Below, one piece after another: positions 43,472-50,294 of a stretch of 64,000 nucleotides of DNA. The DNA lies in the NCBI RefSeq assembly GCF_030816915.1, contig NZ_JAUSYN010000002.1:682001-746000 (forward strand). The letters run 5' to 3'. Within the stretch, counting starts at the first letter, position 1; each line of letters opens with the position of its first letter. The DNA comes from Streptomyces sp. B3I8. GTDB taxonomy: Bacteria > Actinomycetota > Actinomycetes > Streptomycetales > Streptomycetaceae. A program made the position numbers and the translations under genes. The notes beneath the pieces are model-generated. The model saw only the letters and a program-made list of their open reading frames with translations. It made no database searches and was not told where the DNA came from.

Positions 43472-44395
43472 ATGAGCTCCCCCACTGGGCCCGCGAATGG
43501 CCTGCCTGTACGAATGCCGCGTCCGCGTCAGCCCGGACGGCACCGCCGTCCGGAACCCCTCGCCGTTCCCGAGGGTTCGCCCGCGCTCGTCCTCGCGGTG
43601 CCGGGCACGCCCAGCGCCGCGATGCGCAGCCTCGCCGAAGAGGTGGTGAGCATCGCACGGTCCGAGCTGCCCGGTCTCGATGCCCGCATCGCGTACGTGG
43701 ACGGGGACGAGTCCGAGTTCCCCGCGCTGGGGCACGTCCTGGCACGTGGGGCCGAGGAGCGCACCGCCCGCTACGAGCAGGCCCGTGCCGCCGGCAGCGA
43801 CGTCAAGGAGCCCGACGGCCCGGTGGGTGTCGTCGTGCCGCTGCTCGCCGGGCCGGACAACGCGCTGCTGCGCCGGATCCGCCAGGCGGTCATGGAGAGC
43901 AGGATCGCCGCCGAGCTGACCGACGTCCTCGGCCCGCACCCGCTGCTCGCCGAGGCGCTGCACGTCCGCCTCTCCGAGGCGGGTCTGGCCCGCGCCGACC
44001 GCGCCCGCCTGTTCACCGTGGCGACCGCCGCGGACGGCATCGTCCTGGCGTCCGTGGGCGGCGACGAGGCGGTGCAGGCGGCCGGGATCACCGGCATGCT
44101 GCTCGCGGCGCGGCTGGCCGTGCCGGTGATGGCGGCGGCCCTGGACGACGAGGGCTCGATCTCGGCCGTGGCGGAGGAGCTGCGGGCGGCCGGTTCGTCG
44201 CAGTTGGCGCTCGCCCCGTACCTGATCGGCCCCGAGATCGAGGAGGGCCTGCTGGAGGCCGCCGCGAAGGAGGCGGACTGCGCGACGGCCGAACCGCTGG
44301 GTGCCTATCCGGCGATCGGCAAGCTGGTGCTCGCCAAGTACACGACGGCGCTCGGCATCGCCCAGCCGCAGCCGCAGGGCACGCCGGTGCGCTGA
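43472..44395 (+). CDS. sirohydrochlorin chelatase family (CbiX-like)
   Basis: 307 aa with two CbiX half-domains (ALVLAVPGTPSAAMRSL, then HPLLAEALHVRLSEAG). The usual catalytic His of CbiX/SirB (HGSR-type) is replaced at the first site by VPGTP, while HPLL keeps the second-site His. It may therefore not chelate metal, or may use one site. The enzyme would insert cobalt or iron into sirohydrochlorin for siroheme or B12. The start is ATG 43472, without a strong ribosome site. Confidence 0.8.
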   Translation: MSSPTGPANGLPVRMPRPRQPGRHRRPEPLAVPEGSPALVLAVPGTPSAAMRSLAEEVVSIARSELPGLDARIAYVDGDESEFPALGHVLARGAEERTARYEQARAAGSDVKEPDGPVGVVVPLLAGPDNALLRRIRQAVMESRIAAELTDVLGPHPLLAEALHVRLSEAGLARADRARLFTVATAADGIVLASVGGDEAVQAAGITGMLLAARLAVPVMAAALDDEGSISAVAEELRAAGSSQLALAPYLIGPEIEEGLLEAAAKEADCATAEPLGAYPAIGKLVLAKYTTALGIAQPQPQGTPVR

Positions 44396-44435
44396 TCCGC
44401 CGGACGTCGGCAGGAGTCCGGTACGAGTACGCGAA

Positions 44436-44468
44436 AAGGGCCCGCTCCCCTCGGGGAGGCGGGCCCTT
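44436..44468. terminator. bidirectional terminator between convergent genes
   Basis: AAGGGCCCGC (44436-44445) pairs with GCGGGCCCTT (44459-44468), with CCCC/GGGG inside. AAAA before and TT after give U-runs on both strands. It separates cbiX from the lactonase. Confidence 0.88.
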
Positions 44469-44483
44469 CGGCGTGTATCCGGC

Positions 44484-45527
44484 TCAGCCGAAGACGATGC
44501 AGGACGCCGCGGGTGCCTCGAGCGAGCCGCCCTCGCGGGGCAGCCCGGAGGCGGGGTCGACGGCGAACCGGGCGACGTTCCCGGAGTGCTCGTTGGCCAC
44601 GTACAGGAAGCGGCCCGACAGGGCGAGGTCGCGCGGCCAGGCACCGCCGCAGGGCACCGTCGCCAGGAGCCGCAGGCGCTCGCCCCCCGCTTCGACGGCG
44701 AGGACGGACACCACGTCCTGGCCACGGGTCGCGGTCCACACGAACCGGCCGTCGGGCGAGACGACGATGCCGGACGGGTACGCGTCCCCGTCTGGTGCGC
44801 TCGGCAGCACGGAGGTCTCGCCGAGCGGCTTGAGCGCGCCGGCGTCGGCGTCCCAGCGGCAGACGGTGACCGTGGGCGACAGTTCGTTGACGACGTAGGC
44901 GTGTGCGCCGCCGGGGTGGAAGGCGAGGTGGCGGGGGCCGGAGCCGGGGCGCAGCGCGTACTCGCCGCGCAGGGTGGGCACGCCGTCCTCCAGGGCGCAG
45001 ACGCGCACGGAGTCGGTGCCGAGGTCGACGCTCACCAGCCGGCGACCGCCGGGGTCCGGCTGCACCTGGTGGGCGTGCGGGCCCTGCTGCCGCTTGGGGT
45101 CGGGTCCCGAGCCGGTGTGCCGGAGCATGCCCGAGGCGGCCTCCGCGAGGGTGCCGTCGGCGCGCAGCGGGACGGCCGTGACGCTGCCGGAGACGTAGTT
45201 GGCGGTCAGGACGTGCCCGGCGTGGACGCTGAGGTGGGTGGGGCCGTTGCCGTCGACGGGGACCGGGGCGCCGACGAGCTCGGGGGTGTCGCCGGTGACG
45301 CGGAAGGCGGCGACGGCACCGTCGGAGGTCTCGCTGACGGCGTAGAGCAGTCCGTCCGTGGGTGACAGCGCGAGGAAGGACGGGTCGGGCACGTCGGCGT
45401 TGGCGCCGAGGGGGGTGAGGGCGCCGCTGTCCTCGTCGACGGCCGCGCACAGGACGCCGCGGCCGCCCTCCGCCGTGTACGACCCGATGTACGCCCGCCG
45501 TCGTCCGCCGTCGTCGCTCGCGCCCAC
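44484..45527 (-). CDS. lactonase-family beta-propeller protein (6-phosphogluconolactonase-like)
   Basis: 347 aa, seven-bladed propeller of the YbhE/Pgl type: YIGSYTAEGGRGV start, NGPTHLSVH, AHQVQPDPGGRRLVSVDLG, GPRHLAFHPGG, YPSGIVVSPDGRFVW, WPRDLALSGRFLYVAN. It may hydrolyse 6-phosphogluconolactone or another sugar lactone. No signal peptide. Standalone, with its own terminator. Confidence 0.9.
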   Translation of the reverse strand: MGASDDGGRRRAYIGSYTAEGGRGVLCAAVDEDSGALTPLGANADVPDPSFLALSPTDGLLYAVSETSDGAVAAFRVTGDTPELVGAPVPVDGNGPTHLSVHAGHVLTANYVSGSVTAVPLRADGTLAEAASGMLRHTGSGPDPKRQQGPHAHQVQPDPGGRRLVSVDLGTDSVRVCALEDGVPTLRGEYALRPGSGPRHLAFHPGGAHAYVVNELSPTVTVCRWDADAGALKPLGETSVLPSAPDGDAYPSGIVVSPDGRFVWTATRGQDVVSVLAVEAGGERLRLLATVPCGGAWPRDLALSGRFLYVANEHSGNVARFAVDPASGLPREGGSLEAPAASCIVFG

Positions 45528-45615
45528 GTCCGTCCCCTCTCGTCCGCGTGTGATCCGTCGGGGCGACGGTAGCAGCGGGTCTAGACCAGAGGGGGGCGGC
45601 GGCGCCGTTCGGGAT

Positions 45616-47130
45616 TCACGCGCGGGCCCGGCGGAGCGCGGTGGGCGCCGTCAGGGGGGCGGACAGGGCGGACAGGGCGCGTTCCAGGCCATGGAGGTGG
45701 GTCAGGGCCGCCTCCGCGGCCGGGTGGTGGCCAGGGGCCGCCGCCGGTGCCGGGACGGCGCGGTCGGGGACGGCCCCGACGAGTGCCTCCACCGCCGTCT
45801 CCACGCGGGCGCACGCGGCGGTCAGCCGGGCATCGTGGGAGGCGTCGGGGTGGGCGGCTACGTCCGCGAGGCCGCGGGTCTCGCGGACGCAACTGTCCAG
45901 CAGGGCGAGGACGGTCCGCGCCCGTTCCCCGCGCGCCCGCAGCGGGCTCAGCGGGTGCACCAGCGGCGCGAGCGCCGTCCGTACGCGCCCCAGGGCCGCT
46001 TCGAGCTCCGCCGCGCACGACGCGGGGTCGGCCGCCGCGTCGCCCGCGAGGCGGCGGGACGCGGCGGCGGTGCAGGCGTGCACGGCGTGCAGCGCCCGCC
46101 GCACCCAGTGGTCGGTCACGGCGTGCGTCGTGACCGGCAGCACCAGCGCGACGGCGAGCGCCGCGCCGAGCGCGCCCACGCCCGTCTCGGCCAGCCGCAG
46201 GCCGAGCAGACCGGGGTGCAGCACGCCCAGCAGCCCGTAGAGCAGGCCCGCCATGACCGTCACGAAGAACATCATCCAGCTGTACGACAGGGGCGCCGAG
46301 TAGAAGATCCCGAAGACGCACACCGCGACGAGAGCCGCCGTGGGTGCCGGTGCCCCGTGCAGGGGCACGGCGACCAGCAGTCCGGCGACCAGCCCGGTGA
46401 CCGTGCCGAACACCCGCCGGAAGCCGCGTACCAGGGTTTCTCCGCGGGAGGCGGTGTTGACGAAGATCCACCAGGCGGCGCCGACGGCCCAGTACCAGCG
46501 CTCCTGCGACAGCAGTTCACCGACGACCGTCGCGAAGGCGCAGGCGGCACTGGCCTGGAAGGCCTGCCGGGTGGTGTGGCGGGCCAGTCCGCGCCCGTCG
46601 GGCGGGGCCGGTGCGGCGGGCGGGGGCGTACGGCGCTCCACACACCACAGCCCGAACCGCACTGCGGCGGTGGTGGCGAGGGCCGGCAGCACGGCGGCGG
46701 TGAGCCGCGGCAGCGCGGCGGGGACGGCGTGCAGGAACTGCGCGGTGAAGAACATCATGAACGCGAAGATGCCGAGGGCGTGGCCGCGCGGCCCCCAGCG
46801 GCGGGCGTACACCCCCGCGAATACGACCGCGAGCCAGGCGGCGTCGCGGAGCAGCGGCAGCCCGTGCAACGCCGAGGCGAGCGCGAGCACCGGCAGGCCG
46901 ACGGCCGGGAGCAGCGCGGTGGTGACGGCCTGGCCGCGTACGGTCGGGTCGGCGACGGTGAACAGCGCGAGCAGTGCGGCCAGGCCGCCCGTGATCGAGG
47001 CGGACAGCGGCAGTCCTGTCGCCGCGCAGAGGGTCACGGCGAGGCCGATGCCGAGCACCGCCCGCAGGGAGATCCGCAGCCGGGTACGGCCCGGGTCCGC
47101 GGCCGTGAACATGAGCGTGAGCGTCTTCAC
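45616..47130 (-). CDS. FUSC-family membrane protein
   Basis: 504 aa from the GTG at 47128-47130 behind GGGGGTGAAACG. Two membrane blocks (residues about 15-165 and 195-330) contain GLPLSASITGGLAALLALFT and YWAVGAAWWIFVNTAS; the last 170 residues are helical and soluble. It is the second FUSC protein in the window, divergent from an Lrp-type regulator. It probably exports an amino-acid-like or aromatic compound sensed by that regulator. Confidence 0.87.
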   Translation of the reverse strand: MKTLTLMFTAADPGRTRLRISLRAVLGIGLAVTLCAATGLPLSASITGGLAALLALFTVADPTVRGQAVTTALLPAVGLPVLALASALHGLPLLRDAAWLAVVFAGVYARRWGPRGHALGIFAFMMFFTAQFLHAVPAALPRLTAAVLPALATTAAVRFGLWCVERRTPPPAAPAPPDGRGLARHTTRQAFQASAACAFATVVGELLSQERWYWAVGAAWWIFVNTASRGETLVRGFRRVFGTVTGLVAGLLVAVPLHGAPAPTAALVAVCVFGIFYSAPLSYSWMMFFVTVMAGLLYGLLGVLHPGLLGLRLAETGVGALGAALAVALVLPVTTHAVTDHWVRRALHAVHACTAAASRRLAGDAAADPASCAAELEAALGRVRTALAPLVHPLSPLRARGERARTVLALLDSCVRETRGLADVAAHPDASHDARLTAACARVETAVEALVGAVPDRAVPAPAAAPGHHPAAEAALTHLHGLERALSALSAPLTAPTALRRARA

Positions 47131-47308
47131 CGTCGTTTCACCCCCGGAGCGCGGGCCCACGGCGTACGTGCGCGGGGCCCGGGAAGACATGGAAAGGCGC
47201 CGCGGGCGCGGACCCGGCCTCGTTGCCGTCCTGCGCTGCGCGGCGCCATTGATGTGCCCAAGGTAAGCAGGGATGCGGGCATGGCTCAACAGGCACCGGT
47301 TTCGCTGG

Positions 47309-47322
47309 ACCATTGGTACAGT
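47309..47322 (+). promoter_or_regulatory. candidate Lrp site and -10
   Basis: ACCATTGGT (47309-47317) is a perfect odd palindrome, and TACAGT (47317-47322) fits a -10 for the lrp gene starting at 47363. The region also serves the divergent FUSC gene. Confidence 0.4.
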
Positions 47323-47362
47323 CGGCGGCGCTCGACGCCGACGACCGGAGGGCCAACGGACC

Positions 47363-47875
47363 ATGGCCGTGGACCAGCTCGACACCCGCATCCTGCGGCT
47401 GCTCCTGGAGCAGCCGCGCACCAGTGCGCGGGAGTACGCCCGCGTCCTCGGGATCGCGCGCGGCACGTTGCAGGCGCGCCTCGACCGGCTGGAGCGGGAC
47501 GGGGTGATCACGGGTACGGCGCCGTCCCTCTCCCCCGCCGCGCTCGGTCATCCGGTGCTGGCGTTCGTGCATGTGGAGGTGACGCAGGGGCGGTTGGACG
47601 AGGTGGGTGAGGCGCTGGCGGCGGTTCCGGAGATCGTCGAGGCGTTCTCGACGACGGGGGGCGGTGATCTGCTGACGCGCGTGGTCGCCAGGGACAACGC
47701 GCATCTCGAGGACGTGGTGCAGACGCTGATCAGCGTGCCGGGGGTGGTCCGTACGCGTACGGAGGTCGCGCTGCGGGAGCGGGTGCGGTACCGGTTGCTG
47801 CCGTTGGTGGGGGCGGTCGGCCGCGCGGCGGCCGACCGCGCCGCCGGTCCGGGCGCGGGCCCGCCCCCGGGCTGA
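47363..47875 (+). CDS. Lrp/AsnC-family regulator
   Basis: 170 aa. N-terminal HTH (LDTRILRLLLEQPRTSAREY, VLGIARGTLQARLDRLERDG) and C-terminal RAM ligand domain (AFVHVEVTQGRLDEVGEAL, AFSTTGGGDLLTRVVARD). It binds an amino acid or related effector as an octamer-type assembly. Divergent from the FUSC exporter, which is its likely target. Confidence 0.9.
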   Translation: MAVDQLDTRILRLLLEQPRTSAREYARVLGIARGTLQARLDRLERDGVITGTAPSLSPAALGHPVLAFVHVEVTQGRLDEVGEALAAVPEIVEAFSTTGGGDLLTRVVARDNAHLEDVVQTLISVPGVVRTRTEVALRERVRYRLLPLVGAVGRAAADRAAGPGAGPPPG

Positions 47876-47883
47876 CGCGCGGG

Positions 47884-47965
47884 CAGCCCACCGGCCCGGG
47901 ACCGCTACGGCACTCCGGGCCGGTGGGCTGTCCGCCCGGGGCGCCGTAGCGGTCCGGGCGGACAG
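47884..47965. terminator. twin hairpins with complementary loops
   Basis: Hairpin 1 has a perfect 16-bp stem (47884-47899 with 47915-47930). Hairpin 2 has a 12-bp stem (47928-47939 with 47954-47965). They share three bases. The loop segment ACCGCTACGGC (47901-47911) is exactly complementary to GCCGTAGCGGT (47943-47953), so the loops could kiss, or the RNA could refold into one long alternative hairpin. It lies between the convergent lrp and beta-lactamase genes and at least acts as a terminator. Confidence 0.75.
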
Positions 47966-47969
47966 GTCC

Positions 47970-48011
47970 GGTGCGGGCACGTCGTGGCTGGTCGCGGTTC
48001 CCCGCGCCCCT
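47970..48011. repeat. Streptomyces intergenic repeat-like sequence
   Basis: GTCGTGGCTGGTCGCG followed by GTTCCCCGCGCCCCT matches, from memory, a sequence seen many times between genes in Streptomyces genomes. Its role is unknown; it usually sits near gene ends, as here. Confidence 0.5.
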
Positions 48012-48074
48012 GAGGACTCGGGGCTTCGCCCTCCGGTCAGGGCGCGTTGGCACTGGCCGCCGGGCCCCGCCCCG

Positions 48075-49016
48075 TCAGGTCAGAGCCGCGGCCACCTCCG
48101 CCGCCGTTCTGGCGACCAGCGCGTTCTCCGTCGGGCCCGCCGGGTCCAGCTTCGTGGAGAGGACCGCCAGCAGCAGCGGCGGTCGGTCGGGGGGCCAGAC
48201 GACGCCGACATCGTTGGCGACGCCGTAGCTCGTGCCGCCGCCGGTCTTGTCGGCCAGGATCCAGTCGTCCGGCAGCCCCTTGCCGAAGCGTTCGCCGTCG
48301 GTGGTGTTGGCGATCAGCCAGCCGGTGAGCCGTTCCCGGTCGGCGTCGGGCAGCGCGCGGCCGAGGAGGAGCCGGGCGTAGGTGCGGCCGATGGCGTGCG
48401 GCGTGGTGATGTCCGTCGTCCGCCACGGCTCCGCCGAGTTGAGAGCCGGCTCCCAGCGGTCGAGGCGGGTCGTGCCGTCGCCGAGCGAGCGGCAGAACCT
48501 GGTGATGCCGGTCGGTCCGCCCAGTTCGCTCAGCAGCAGGTTGCCCGCGCAGTTGTCGCTCTCGGAGACCGCTGCGGCGCACAGCTCCCCCACGGTCAGA
48601 CCACCGGCGACGTTCTCCGGCAGGCCGGTGACGGGGGCGTAGCCGGAGTCGTCCACCTGCTTCTGGGTGTAGTGAACCCGCTCGGCGAGGAACTCGCCGT
48701 CCCGGTCCAGGTCCCGCAGGACCGCCCCGGCGGCGAGCGTCTTGAACACCGAGCAGAGCGCGAACCGCTCGTCCGCGCGGTACCGCACGGTCCGGCCGGT
48801 CGCCGTGTCGTAGGCGTAGACGCCGAGGCGCGCGGCGTACTCCTTCTCCAGGGCCCGGAACCGCCGGGAGAGCCCGGCGGTTCCGGTGGAGGCGGCGGCA
48901 GGTGTCGAGGCGTGCGCCGACGCGGTGGGCAGGGCGACGGCGAGGGCCGCCCCCGCGCCGAGTGCCAGCGCGGTGCGACGGCCGGGACGGGGGCTGGTGT
49001 GTCCTGGACTGACCAA
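48075..49016 (-). CDS. class A beta-lactamase, secreted
   Basis: 313 aa. All four active-site elements are present: Ser89-x-x-Lys92 (CSVFKT), SDN (SESDNCAGN, residues 153-155), Glu189-x-x-Asn (RWEPALN) and KTG (DKTGGG, 257-259). A twin-arginine-like signal (PGRRTALALGAGAALAVAL) ends near residue 36. It starts at TTG (49014-49016) eight bases after GGAGAG. It hydrolyses penicillins and cephalosporins outside the cell. The upstream TGATCA array suggests specific control. Confidence 0.95.
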   Translation of the reverse strand: MVSPGHTSPRPGRRTALALGAGAALAVALPTASAHASTPAAASTGTAGLSRRFRALEKEYAARLGVYAYDTATGRTVRYRADERFALCSVFKTLAAGAVLRDLDRDGEFLAERVHYTQKQVDDSGYAPVTGLPENVAGGLTVGELCAAAVSESDNCAGNLLLSELGGPTGITRFCRSLGDGTTRLDRWEPALNSAEPWRTTDITTPHAIGRTYARLLLGRALPDADRERLTGWLIANTTDGERFGKGLPDDWILADKTGGGTSYGVANDVGVVWPPDRPPLLLAVLSTKLDPAGPTENALVARTAAEVAAALT

Positions 49017-49062
49017 AGCGGTGCTCTCCTGTTCCTGCGCGCTGTGCGGCAGCGGATGTCCG

Positions 49063-49092
49063 TGATCACTCGCGTGATCATTTCTGTGATCA
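49063..49092. promoter_or_regulatory. three TGATCA boxes spaced exactly 12 bp, upstream of the beta-lactamase
   Basis: TGATCA occurs at 49063-49068, 49075-49080 and 49087-49092, each preceded by G (GTGATCA). Perfect 6-bp palindromes repeated at 12-bp period put the boxes just over one helical turn apart. This looks like an array for cooperative binding of a dimeric regulator of the minus-strand beta-lactamase promoter. Confidence 0.65.
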
Positions 49093-49154
49093 TCTGCTGG
49101 GACGCCGCGCAGAACGGCACAGTTCCCTCCGCCTCCCGCCCCTCCGCTTTCGCC

Positions 49155-50294
49155 TCACGCCGCCTCGGCGGTCCCCCGTTCCCCGTCCCGGTGGATCGGT
49201 GTGCCCGAGTCGGTGAGCGGCAGGCCTGTACCGCCCCGCCGGGCCGCCACGATCTCCGCGGCGATGGACAGTGCCGTCTCCTCCGGTGTGTGGGCGCCCA
49301 GGTCCAGGCCGATCGGGGACCTCAGCCGCGCCAGTTCCGCCGCGGTGACGCCGACCTCACGCAGCCGGCGCTCACGGTCGGTATGCGTGCGGCGCGACCC
49401 CATGGCCCCGATGAACGCGGCCGGCCTGCGCAGCGCCTCCTCCAGCAGCGGTACGTCGAACTTGGCGTCGTGGGTGAGCACGCACAGCACGGTGCGGGCG
49501 TCGGTCCCGGTGCTCCGCAGATAGCGGTGCGGCCAGTCCACGACGACCTCGTCGGCCTCCGGGAAGCGGGCCCGGGTGGCGAAGACGGGGCGCGCGTCGC
49601 ACACGGTGACGCGGTAGCCGAGGAACTTGCCGGCCCGCACCAGGGCCGCCGCGAAGTCGATCGCCCCGAAGACGATCATGCGGGGCGGCGGCACGCTGGA
49701 CTCGACGAGCAGGGTCAGCCCGCCCGGGCAGTGGCTGCCGTCCTCGGCGACCTCGACCGTGCCGGTGCGGCCCACGTCCAGCAGGGCCCGGGCCCGGATC
49801 GCCGCCGTGCGGTCCAGTTCCGGGTGCCCGCCGAGCCCGCCCGCGTACGCCCCCTCAAAGTCCACGTGCAGGACACGGCCGAGGAGTTCGTCCGGGCCCC
49901 GTACGACGCGGGCGACGGCGGCCGGCTCGCCGGAGGCGGCGGCCGCCAGCGCCCTGCCGAGCGCCTCCCTCGCGGGGGCGTCGGCGCCGACCGGGGTGAC
50001 CATGATGTCGAGGATCCCGCCGCAGGTCAGGCCCACGGCGAAGGCGTCCTCGTCGCTGTAGCCGAACCGCTGGACGACCGTGCGGCCGTCCGCGAGCGCC
50101 TCCTGGCACAGCTCGTAGACCGCGCCCTCGACGCAGCCGCCGGAGACCGATCCGATCACCGTGCCCTCGCTGTCGACGGCGAGGGCGGCGCCGGGGCCGC
50201 GCGGCGCGCTGCCGCCGACGGCGACCACGGTGGCCACCGCGAACTTCCGGCCCTCCGTCAGCCAGCCGTGCAGTTCCTCGGCGAGATCAAGCAT
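49155..50294 (-). CDS. XdhC/CoxI-family molybdenum-cofactor insertion protein
   Basis: 379 aa. N-terminal XdhC domain (VVAVGGSAPRGPGAALAV, GSVSGGCVEGAVYE, GLTCGGILDIMV) and C-terminal Rossmann domain (FIGAMGSRRTHTDRERRL, IGLDLGAHTPEETALSIAAE). It binds and matures the molybdenum cofactor and loads it into the hydroxylase made by the three genes upstream; in E. coli PaoD does this for PaoABC. It overlaps the large subunit gene by 8 bp. Confidence 0.93.
   Translation of the reverse strand: MLDLAEELHGWLTEGRKFAVATVVAVGGSAPRGPGAALAVDSEGTVIGSVSGGCVEGAVYELCQEALADGRTVVQRFGYSDEDAFAVGLTCGGILDIMVTPVGADAPAREALGRALAAAASGEPAAVARVVRGPDELLGRVLHVDFEGAYAGGLGGHPELDRTAAIRARALLDVGRTGTVEVAEDGSHCPGGLTLLVESSVPPPRMIVFGAIDFAAALVRAGKFLGYRVTVCDARPVFATRARFPEADEVVVDWPHRYLRSTGTDARTVLCVLTHDAKFDVPLLEEALRRPAAFIGAMGSRRTHTDRERRLREVGVTAAELARLRSPIGLDLGAHTPEETALSIAAEIVAARRGGTGLPLTDSGTPIHRDGERGTAEAA

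Noticed and set aside
45358..47610. Long plus-strand frame over the FUSC gene
   Set aside because: Low-complexity Gly/Arg sequence; the opposite strand has clear membrane helices and conserved FUSC segments.
47884..47965. CRISPR-like or IS-end interpretation of the twin hairpins
   Set aside because: There is no repeat-spacer pattern, no target duplication and no nearby cas or transposase gene; the structure is explained by hairpins.
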